Of a stretch of 64,000 nt of DNA, positions 51,501 to 63,500 are shown in pieces. Source of the DNA: Rhizobiales bacterium 64-17. Lineage in GTDB: Bacteria > Pseudomonadota > Alphaproteobacteria > Rhizobiales > Xanthobacteraceae. The DNA lies in assembly GCA_001899285.1 (NCBI GenBank), contig MKWA01000015.1, forward strand, positions 609,205-673,204, written 5' to 3'. The notes below the pieces were generated by a model, which had not been told where the DNA came from, ran no database searches, and saw nothing but the letters and a program-made list of their open reading frames with translations. The position numbers and the translations under genes were made by a program. Within the stretch, counting starts at the first letter, position 1. Each line of letters opens with the position of its first letter.

Positions 51501-54500
51501 GCTCGATTTCGCCACCTTCAAGGATGTGACGACCGAGATTTCCGATCTCATGTCGCATGCCAACGGCAATCTCGGCATCGTCAACAACATCCTGACGACT
51601 TATGCCAACGCGACGGCGGACACGCAGACCTTTGGCTTCTCCGGCGCGGTGAACTATTTCAGCGTCACCAACAACACGGTCGCCTGGGTCGGCAGCGGTG
51701 CCGTGTTGAACACGACCGGCACTGCTTGCGCCGTGACGACGAACTGCTGGAGTTCGGTGCCGACCCTGACGACGCCGTCGCCGTCCTCATTTGACCTGAC
51801 CGGCTCCGGCGCGCCCGCGACTTTCAACTGGAACCACGACGTCGAGGTGCAGGCTACCTCGACCACGCAATCCATCAATATCGGCGGCAATTTCAGCTGG
51901 CTGCTCCTGTTCGCCACCAATACATCGAAGCCCGAAAATCCGGATCAGCCGCCGGGCAACGCGATTGGCGGTTCCGCCAACGTCAATATCTTCGGCACGA
52001 ATACCGTTGCCGGCATCGGTGCGGGTGCGACCGTCACCACGCCCGGTACGCTGGAGGTCCAGGCGAATACGCACGATCTCGTTTACGCCGTCGCGCCGAC
52101 GGCGGGCAAAGGTTCCGGCCTCGGCCTCAACGGCATCGCCTCGGTGCTGCAGTTCGATAACAACACGTCGGCGTCGATCAGCAATTCGGCGAAGGTGACG
52201 GCCGCGAGCGTCGATGTCGGTGCCGAGCAGCACACGTCAACTTTCGATGTCGCCGGCGCGGTCGGCTACAGCAAGGGCATGGGTATCGGCCTCGGATTGG
52301 CGCTGGCGTCGGTCGACACCAGCACCTCGGCCTTCATCGGCGATAATTCGTCGGCGCTGTCAGGGACGGGTCTCACAGCGGATGACAGGAACTTCACCCC
52401 GATCGGTGCCGGCTTCGTCGATGCGCTGAACGTCAGCGTCGAGGCGCTATCGGTGGGTCGTCTGACCACCGTGGCGGTGGCGGCGCAGGGCAACAACAAC
52501 ACCCCCGATCCTGCCGCCGCGGCGGACGTGAAGGCGACGGACCCGGAGCCTGACGGCCTGCTGTCTGCCATCGGTCAGTTCTTCAAAGGCCGCGGTACGG
52601 CGATCCTCGCCAAAATCACCGGGGCCTATAACGGCATCGCCAACAAGAATACGAGCAAGGTCCAGGGCGGTAACTCGACCGCCGGCGCCGGTAGCGCGGC
52701 GATCGACCTGACCAATGTCGATACGGCTGCCTCGATCGCCAACGCCACGCTGAAATACGGCACCGGCGGCAACAATACCGTGTCGGTGCAGGCGCTCAAC
52801 AACACGATCATCGACACCGCGAGCGGCTCGGCGGCGCTGTCGAAGGGCGCGCCCGGCACCCAGAATACCGTCGGCATCGCTGGCGCGGTCGCGGTGACGT
52901 TGAGCGCGGACATGACGACCGCGAGCATCACGCAGTCGACGATCACGGCGAAGGACGTCACCGTGCAGGCGCTGGCAGGCGGGGAGAGCACGACGCTCGG
53001 CCTCGCGGTGGCGCTGACGACGTCGCAAGGCTCGAGCACGCAGTTCTCCGCGTCGGTGTCGATCGCGCAGATCAGCAACGGCGTGCAAGCCAACGTCGAC
53101 AGCTCGACGCTCGGGCAGGCGACAGGCAGTACGACCGGCGACCTGACCATCATCGCTGATCAGAAGACCAACATCGCCATCGGCGCCGGCGCGCTCTATG
53201 CCGGCTTCGGCGGTGGCAGCAGCAATGGCGGCGGCGTCGCGTTCACGCTGGCGGAGATCGGCGATCCGTCGGGCGGTGCGGCCGTCTCGGCGGTGCTGTC
53301 GAACTCCAAGGTCTTCAATACCCGCAACCTCACGGTCGAGGCGCTCGACACCAGCCGCATCGCCTCGGGCGCGGCCGTGGCGGGCGGCGGCGCTGACGCC
53401 AACGGCTTCTCTGGCTCCGTCATCGTCAATGACATCAACCCGACGATCCTCGCGGAGATCACCTCCGTTCCGGCCGTACAGGGCCGCGCCACCGTCACCG
53501 GCGGCATCACGGTGTCCGGCGACGTGAACGTGATCTCCACCAGCGGCTACATCGCGGCGCTCGATGCGATCATCGCCAATGCGGCGATGTCATCGAATGG
53601 CGGCCTTGTCGCCGCCAACGATTCCGGTGTCGATTTCGCGGCCGGCGATCTGTCGCCGTCGAGCGCGACTGGCGCGGCGATCATCGCGGTGGCCGGCAAT
53701 GTGCAGATCGGCAAGGCCAATGTCGGGGTCTCGATCCTGGTCAACCGGATCGGCACGACCCATCTCGCGTTGATCGACCGCGCGAGCGTGACCTCCACTG
53801 GTGGCGTGGTGAACGTCTCGGCGCTCGATAGCGCGGAGATCATCGGCGTCGCCATCGGCATCGGCGGTGCTACCGGCAGCGTCGCCGGCAACGGCTCGGT
53901 TGTTTACAACGCCATCAACAATGCGGTCGTGGCGCAGATCGGTCATGGCGACGACAGCACCGACACGGTTGGCACCGCCACGGCGACCGTTGATGCCGCT
54001 GCGGTGCAGGTCACCGCGCTCGACACCGCGAAGATTCGCGGTGCGGCCGGCGCAATCTCGATCAATATCGGCGGCGGCAATGCGGTCGGCGTGTCCGCGG
54101 TGATCGACCAGATCGAAACCTTTGTGTCGGCATCGATCGCCGGCGCGACGGTCACGGCCGACAATACGCTGGGTAATGGCAGTGCGCTGATCGGCAACAA
54201 CCTGCCGACGGGCTCGGTGCGCGTTTACGGCAGTTCCAGTGCCGACATCATCTCCGTCGCAGTCGGCGCAGCGGTCTCGCGTGGCAATGCGCCGGCCTCG
54301 GCGCAGCAAAATCTCAGCCGGATCGTCGGCCTGTTGCGGCCGACGGCACCGACCTCTCTGACCGGTTTCGGCGGTGGTGGCGTGACGCCGCCGACCCCGC
54401 CGGGGGCACCGGTGGCGCCGGACGTGCCGGCGAGCGACGGCATTTCCGGCTCGGCGTCGATTGCCATCAGCACCGAGTCGACTTCGGTCTATTCGGGGAT

Positions 54501-57500
54501 CACCAAAGGCGGCAACAATACCGGCAGCTCCGTCACCGCCAACGGTAGTGTCGTGGTTGGCGCCGCCAATGCCGACGATATCTCGACCTATGCCGGCGCG
54601 ATCAGTGTCTCGATCAACTCCGGCAAGGGCCTTGGCGCCTCTATCGTGGTGAACACGATCAACGGCACCACCAGCGCCGACATCAGCGACAGCACGGTCA
54701 ACGCCCACGGTAACGGCGGCGCCGCCAGCATCGACAATTCGACGCTGGCCAACGCGGTCGACCCCAGTGACGATTACACGCCGGCGAGCAATCCTGACCT
54801 CTCGAACGGCACGACCACCATCAAGGGCGTCGCGGTCTACGCGTCGTCGCGCCAGACGGCCGACACGGTCGCGGCGGTGCTCAGTGCCAGCAATCAGGGC
54901 ACAGCGATCGCCGCCAACACCATCACCAATGTGATGGGCGGCACGACGCAGGCGACGATCCAGTCCGCGAACATCAACAAGAACCTCCTGAGCGGCGAAA
55001 CATCGGCGGTGCGCGTCGGTGCGTCGAGCGCGTCCTACGCCAACAACCTGGATGTGGGCGCCGCCGGTAGCTCTCAGGGCGCAGCCGGGACCATCGTGCT
55101 GGTCATCAACACGATGAATCGCACGACGACGGCGAAGATCGATACGACCGATATCGGCTCGTCGAGCGTTTCCGCCGGCCAGGTCACGGTGCTTGCCAAT
55201 GCGCTGCAGGGGACGACCGGCGTCGCGGTCGGCGCGGCGCTGTCCGGCAACAGCGCTGCCGGCACCGGCTCATCGCTGGTCAATCTGTTCCAGTCGACCA
55301 CCACAGCCTCGCTCGACCACGGTACGGTCTATGCCAATGCGCTGTCGGTCGAGGCGAACGGGAATAACGGCTTCTTCGCCGCCGTCGGCTCGGGCGCGAT
55401 CGGCTCATCAGCGGGCATCGGCGCGACCGTGGTGGTCGCCACGAGCAACAACACCGTGCAGGCGTTCGTCGGCGACACCGATCCGTCGACCGCGGCGACG
55501 GATCTGCACCTCTCCGGCGCGCTCGCCATCAATGCGAGCAACACGACCAGCATCGAGAGCTATGCGATCGTCGGTTCTTTCGGCGGCTCGATGGGTATCG
55601 CCGCGCAGTTCTCCGGCCTCATCATCACCAACGAGGTCGACGCGGAGCTGCGCAACGCCACCGTCAACACCAGCGGCGCGGTCAACGTATCGGCGACCGA
55701 GACGGATACGCTTATGCCGGTGGTCGGCGGCCTCGCTGGGGGCGGCAGCGCCGGCATCGGCGCGGCGGTGAACCTCGTCATCCTCAAGAGCAACACCAAG
55801 GCGCTGATGGCTGGCGCAACGGTCACCACGACCGGCGACGTCACGGTGTCGGCGTTGAGCACGCGCGACGTCAAACCGATCACAGCGATCGCCAGCTTGG
55901 GTGGCTCGCTCGGCATCGCCGGCACCGTCGGTGTGGTGCTGATCGGGTCGGGCGCAACCTCGGACCAGATGAGCGTCCTGAATTCGCAGGCGCAGACCGA
56001 CGATCCGAACGTGCCCTCTGGCGGCACGCTGGATAATGCCGGCCGTGCGTCCGGCACCAACGTTGTCGCGGCAACAGGCAGCGGCGTCGACGGCATCTCG
56101 GCGCAGATCATCGGCGGCAGCGTCACCGCCAACAAAGTCGATGTGAACGCGAAGGCGCAAACCTCGGTGCTCAACATTGTCGGCGCGCTGGCGGTCGGTG
56201 TCAGCACCGGTGGGTTCGGCGCGGCGGTCGCCTTCACCGAGGTCGATCAGAAGGTCACGGCCAAGGCGGTGCAGGGCAGTCTGACCGCGCCGACCGTGTC
56301 GGTAACCGCGACGGCTGGCGATCACGGGTCTGGCAACGCGGCGGAATCGTGGGGCATCGCCGGTGCCGGCGGGCTCTATGTCGGCCTCGGTGCCGCCGTC
56401 GGCAAGGCGATCGTCAACAACACCATCACGGCCGAACTGGGCTCGACCACCGATGGCGGGTCCACCGGCGCAGCGTCGGGTGTGATCGCGGTGAGTGCGA
56501 CCGACACCTCGGAAGTCGCCACCTACGGCTATGGCTTCGGCTTCGGCGCCGCCGCGGTGGGCCTGTCGCTCGGCTTCTCGCAGAAGTCCAGCACCGTCTC
56601 CGCCGATATCGCCGCCTCGACGACCATCACCAACTTCTCCGACGTCTCGGTGAAGGCGAGCGGCAGCGGTTTGGTCTATTCGCACACCATCGCCGGCGCG
56701 GGTGGCATCGTCTCGGGCGCCGGCTCTTCCGCCAACGCGACCGACAGCGAGATCGTCTCCGCCGGGATCGGCGCCAACGCGTCGGTTTCGGCGACCGGCA
56801 CCAATGGCATTCTCGTCGACGCGCGCGCGACCCCGAATGTGTCGGTGGAGTCCGAGGGCGTTGCAGCCGGTGCCATTGGCGTCGGTGCGTCGGTGGCGCT
56901 GGCAACGGCCTCGGCCAACGTCACCGCATATGTCGATAACGATGCAACGCTGTCCGGCGGCAAGCTGAAGATCGCCGCTTATGTCCTGGTTCCGTCCGGC
57001 GGCCATTCGGCGAACGCCTTCGCGGTTGGCAGTGGTGGCGGCTTCCTGCTCGGCATCCAGGCGACCGACGCAGAGGCGAAAAACACCTCCAGCGCCACCG
57101 CTTATGGCGGCACCGGGCTGCATCTGCCGTCGAGCGACGTCACGATCCTGTCGGAAACCGACACCGATCAATATGCCGAGGGCAAGGGCTTCTCCGCTGC
57201 CTATGTCGGCCTCGGCGCGACCGTGGCCATCACCACGTCCAACACCCATTCGATCGCCTATCTCGACAGCGGGGCGGTCACCGTATCGAACAATCGCGGC
57301 GTGCTGACGATCACGGCAAGTGGCAACGACAACAATAAGTCGGACGCGCTGGCCGGTTCTGGCGGTGTCGTCGCCGGCGCGGCCGCCGTCGCCACCACCA
57401 GCGCGACGGCCGAGACCAACGCCTCGCTCAAGGACGCGGCGTCGAGCGATACGCTGTACTTCGGTGGTTTCGGCGTCGGCGCGGCACACACCGCGACTTA

Positions 57501-60500
57501 CGAAGCCAATGGCGACGCATTTCAGGCGTCGGCGGTCGGCGCGGCGGGCGGCGGCGCCAACAATTCCGTGACCTCGACGACAACGGCGCTCGTCGGTAGC
57601 AACTACATCATCAACTCCGCCGCCGGCGACATGAAGGTCATCGCCTCTGATACGGTCAACCAGTTGTACGGCGGCGCGCGCGCAGGGTCGGGCGGTGTCG
57701 CGGCGGGTGCCGCGACCGTCAGCGATGCGACGGTCCGGCAGACCGTGACGGCCCACGTCAAAGGCAATACGATCTTCAGCCTCAACGACAATCCGTATAC
57801 GTCGCTCGCCGCGATCGACATCGAGGCGCTCACCTTCCTCTCCACGAATGACTCGGTCAGCCTGGATGCCGGCGGCCTGTTCGCCGGTGGCGGCGCGCGC
57901 TCGACGATCGACGCGCAGGCGCACAACATCGTGCTGATCGACGATGGCGTGACGCTGTTCAGCGCCGGCAATCTTTATGTCGGCAGCGCCGCGATCATGA
58001 AGGCCAGCAACAACGCCAACGCCAAGCTTTACGGCCTGCTGACCGGCGCCGGCGCCAGCACCAACTCGGCGCTGAAGGCGACCCAGGACGTCACCATCGG
58101 CAACGCCAAGCTCGAAGCGTGGGGCTTACTCAATGTCTATGCCGGTCAGTCGGGCAACGGCTACTATCTGAGCGACCTGTCGGCGAACGGCACGACCATC
58201 GTTTACAACTACGCGCTGATCCCGATAACTGCGACCTACAAGGGCCAGTCCTCGGCGGAAAGCCATTCGACCCTGACGCTGGGTACGGGATCGCGGATTT
58301 ACGGCGCCAACAACGTGTTCATCGGCGCCGACCCAGGCTCCGTCGCCTCCAATGGCAACGGCACGAGTTACAACCCTTATCTGTCGCTGTTCAGCAAGGA
58401 AGACCACGACAACGCCGGCGCGGCGCCGGTGAAGTCGGGCGACGTCATCCTCAATGGCACGATCGAAGCCGGCATCCACAACCAGGCCAACATCACCATC
58501 ACCTATGATGGCGTAGTGACGCTCGCGACCGGTCCGAGTACCGCGTCGCCGCTGGCGCTCGAATTCGTCGCCGACCCGAACAATCTCAATCCGGTGATGA
58601 GCTACAATCACCAGAAGGTGCAGTATTCGATCGTCTCCGGCTTCAATGCTCATGACGATGCGGTGAGCACGATCGCGTCGCTCAGTGGCCTCACGACGGC
58701 GCAGGTGGATGCGGCGGTGGCCGCCAATCAGCAGATCACCGCGCAGAATGACGACGCCTCGGGCACCAAACAGCGTCAGATCAACACGCTGATCCAGCAG
58801 CTACCGTATCTCAACGACGCAGGCGGCCCGGCCTACAAATTCGGCAATATCCTGGCATCAGCCGGTAATGTCTCGATTCTGGCGACGACGCTGACCACCA
58901 CGGGCGGCACGCCGTCGATCACGGCGCGGGATTCGGCCAAGATCACCTTCGACAATCAAGGCATCAAGTTCCTGTTCCTCTCTGATCTGGCGGTCAGCGC
59001 GGTGACGGGCGGCCGGCTCAATTTCACCGGGCAGGCGACCGACACGAATTCGACAGGCTTTGGTTTTAATCGTGACCTGACCAACCAGGTGCCGTCGATC
59101 ATCATCAATGCGTCCTGGTCCTCGACCAATGTGAACCGCCAGCCGATCGATCGTGATGGCCATGTTCTGGCGACCACGCCCGACATCTATTTCGGCGGCA
59201 ACGTCGTCAACTACAATGGCCTGCTCAACGTCACCAACCAGCTCGGCAACGTGCTGATCACGCGCGACATGCGCGTCGGCACCGTGGTGATGAACGTGCC
59301 GAATGGCATGATCGGCGGCAGCCTCGGTGCCAACAGCGTCTACAATTCCAACTACGACGTCTCCGCCCAATGGAACGATGTCGAGTATCGGCCGACCAAT
59401 ATCCTCCAGGCAGTCTCGGCGGCTGCGACTTATCTCGGATATGCGGCCTATGCGACCGGCGGCGCGTATATCGACGGCGATCCCAGCAAGACGCCCTATT
59501 ATTATTATACGGGCGAGGGCGCGGTCGCGCCGGTCTACAATCCGGTGACCAACTACACCGCCGGTACCGACCGGAACACGATCTTCACAGCGCGCCTGCT
59601 GTCGCTGTTCTATGGTGGTGGCGGATCGCTCTATTCGGCGATTTTCCTGCCGATGGCGACGACGGGTTCGATGTCCGGATATCCCGCCGGCAGCACGTTC
59701 GCGGGATGGCAGAACAGCTGGTACAAGGGGCAGGTTTATTGGGACGGGGATTCAGGTCCGTTCAATTGTTCCGGCTGCGGCAGTTATTTCCAGCTGATCA
59801 ATATCCAGAACCAGATGATCAACGGCGTCACGGCGTCGGCGTCGTCCGTCACGCCCGCAGCGTCGCTGATCACCGCCGGCAAGGCGCTGATCCTGTCGGC
59901 CGCGGTCATCAACATCAACGGCAACATCTCGGTCGGCCAGAGCAGCGACTATTCCGTCAAGATCGACACCAACGCGCAGAGCCGCATCAACTGGTTCAGG
60001 AACGACGCGGACCGGCTGGCTGCCGCCAAGGCGGATGCGGCGGCCGGAAAATATATCGATCTGACGGACTACGTGTCGTCGGTTAACGGCTCCGACGTCA
60101 AGATCACGGCGAAGTACAATGCCTTGACTGACCAGATCCTGCTCGATCCGGTGGTGCAGGGGACCGGCGGATTCGTCTATCTCAACGGCAAGATCATCAG
60201 CACGTCGCCGACCGGCAATCCGATGGGCAATATCACGGTCCATGGCGGCGCAGGCACCGTGACGGTCAACAACCTGACCGACACCGCGCTGGTGACAAAC
60301 GTCATCAACACCGGCGTCAGTGCGGCGAGCGTCATCGAATTCGTTGATCAGTCCAAGAATCTGACACGGTGGTACGTTTACAATGCCGGTGCGCCGGCCA
60401 ATCAGCAGGTCAGCATCTACGAGCAGGCTGGTGTCAATAACGGCAGCTACAATGCGTTGACGCCGATCTCGGTAACGGCGAATTCCGGGCTGACCTACAA

Positions 60501-63500
60501 TCCGGCCGCACAGCTCTATCAGTGGACCGATACGCTCAATCTGAGCCGCCCGGATATTTCCGACATGACCCAGTTCGGGTGGCAGCTCGCACCGGGCAGC
60601 AGCAATCCGAATTCGAGCCTCGGCGGCTGGATCCGTTCGCAGCCGCAGGTCATCGCCGGCTCGCAGGCCAACAATTTCCAGGAAACATTGTCGGCATCGG
60701 GCACCTCGCATACTTATCAGGTCGCGACCGGCAACGCGGATTTCGGCACCGATTTCAAGAACGGCACCTGGTATCAGGAGCGCTACTATCAACTGACGCT
60801 AACCGCCACCAACAGGGTCAAGGCGGATTTCCCGATCGGCATCAGCTTCACCGGCGGTGGAACCAGCAATATCGCGATCACCTCGACCGCCAGCATCGTC
60901 GTCAACAACCACATCAACAATCTGCAGGGCAACACGACCCTGACGGCGAGTGGCACCACCAATGGCGTCGCGTCGTCGATTACCGCCGGCGCCGATGCTT
61001 TCGTCTCCGGCGTGAGCGTCACAATGAGTGCGCCCGGCGGGATCGGAACACTGGCAAACGGCATCGGCACGACGACGAAGGCTATCCCGGTCACCACGTT
61101 TGGCGGCTTGCTGACGGCCAGTTCGGTCGACCATGATATCGCGATCGCCGCGACTGGATCGGTGCGGATCGGATCGATCACAGCGACCGGCGCCAATCCG
61201 ACGCAGCCGCTGGGCAGCGTCTACCTCACGGCGAGCGGGGACATCACCCAGGCTGCGGCGTTCGACCCAGCCATTCCCACCGTGACCGGCAAGAACATCA
61301 CGATCAGCACGACTGGCGGTGCGATCGGCGCGGTGTCCGGCGTCGATCAGAACAACATTGCAATCCTTACCAACATCAATCCGATTGTGATCCAGGCCAC
61401 GGCCACCTCGCTCGGCAACGGCAACTACGATGGCGGTCTGCTCAACAGTTCGTCTTCCACCGGCACTTACATTATCCAGTCGAGTGGCGACCTGCGTCTC
61501 GGCACCGTGTCTTCGACCAGCGGACCGGTGTTCCTCGCGGCGATGGCCGCGAACGGCCAGCCGGCCAGCATCCTCAACGGCATTATCACCGGCGGTCTGA
61601 CCAAGGAACAGATCGACCATCTCAAGAGCGTGCAGACCGACCTCGATTTGCTCGGCACTAGCGCCACCAACGGCAGCGGCACCGGCGCGCCGAGTTCTGT
61701 CGTCACGTTCCAGAACATGATCAACAGCGCCTACCGGGATTACTGGCAGCTGCGCAATCTCGCTTTCTATGACGGCGCGACTTACAGCGCGACCACGGCT
61801 GCAACGACGCTCGATCCGGCGACGATCAAGAGCCAGCTTGCCGTCAGGCTCAATGTGCCGGTCTCGTCGGTGACCGACCCGCAGGTCCAGGCGGAAATCG
61901 CGGTGCGCTCGGATGCGATCAAGGCGCAGATGGCCGCCAAGCTGAATGTTCCGGTCGCCAACATCACCGATGCGCAGTTCAACGCCGAGGTCGCCAACCG
62001 TGATCTCGGCCGCAAGGTGATCGCGATGCAGCTCGCGGCCAAGGCTGGCGTTGACGTGTCGACCATCACCGATGCCCAGGTCCAGACCGAAGCGACCAAT
62101 CGTTACAACAAGGATCAATACCTGCTCGGCCTGAAAGCCGTAGCCCAACTCAACACCACGCTCGATGTGCTGTTCGGGACGAGCGCGGGGCAGACGGCGC
62201 AACTACGGCAGGCGGTTTCGACCAGCGGGCTGACGTCGGCGCTGACGACGTTCGACGCGAACTTCGCCTACACGCTGCCGACCAGCTCGACAGTCTATAC
62301 CGAACTCGCCTCCGGCGCGCGCTGGACTCAGGATCAACTGACCTACATCGTCAGCAATAATGCGGACAATAGCGGCGCTGCGCCGCCGATCGATTCGCTG
62401 CCGCTGAACATCAGCGGCCGTCAGGTGATGCTGTATGCGCCGCGCGGCAATATCGGAAACCTCGCGCAGCCGACGACATTCTCATTCACCTCGGATGGCT
62501 CGCAGCCGCTGAACACCACGCAGAAGGCCCTGATGGCTGCTGCCGGCCCCGGTCAGCTCGCGGTCACCAGCACGACCGTCAACGGCGTCACCCGTTACGA
62601 TGTCTCCATCGCGCAGCGCAGTCTTGTCATGGTGAGTCCGCTCGGCACTGTGTCTGCGAAGGCATTGAGCCAGATTTATCTGGGCAGTGCGTCCGACATG
62701 CTGCTCGGCGGTATCCCGGCGAGTATCTACGGCCCGATCCAGGCGGCATATTCGGCCGGCATCCAGACCATCAACCCCGGCGAGGTGCTGCTGCAGGCGG
62801 TGCAGAGCATCAAGGGTGGCGTCCCCGGCCAGGTGGCGATTTCCGGGCCGATCAGTGCGCTGACGCTGATCAGCGACAAGGGCAGCATCGGCACGCCGGA
62901 TCCCGACAGCGCCAAGGATCCGAAGGACAGCGACTATGCGCTGATCGTGCAACTGACGAACAACGGGCTGCCGGTTGCGAAGATCGATCAGGCACAGGCG
63001 CTGCACGGCATCTATATCCGGCAGAAGACCGGCGATCTGATGCTCGGCAATATTAACGCTGGCAGCGCCGCCGACAGCGCGCTGCAACTCGCTGCGACGG
63101 GCAGTATCTATGCGCTGCCGCAGTTCACCGATCGCACCGCGGTTCATCTCTCCGCCACCACGCTCGACCTCCGCGCCGGCGGCGACGTCGGCTTTAATGG
63201 GGCGACGTTCCAGCCGCTGCAGGTCAAGATCAGCGGTGCCGTGACGGGCTATGCGGGTGGCAAGTTCAGCCTGATCAGCCCCAGTGCCAGCATGACGGTG
63301 GGCGGAGCAGGTACCTTCGGAACCCTGTCGTCGCTCGGCACCATGTCGCTCCAGGTCGATGCCGGCGATCTCACCGTCAATGCCAACGTCACCGGCGGTG
63401 TGCTGCAGATCAACGTGAACAACGCGGTGGTCTTCGCAGCCGGAACTGCGGGCTCGCCGATCGTGGCACGGAGCACGGCCGGCGACGTGACGTTGTCGGC

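Noticed and set aside
55408..57924. Long open frame of 838 codons on the minus strand inside the adhesin (others occur at 48520-50214, 50215-51558 and 60799-62202)
   Set aside because: The frame is Arg/Asp/Gly/Ala-rich without any domain and is the mirror of codon use in the adhesin. High-GC repeats commonly produce such antisense frames.
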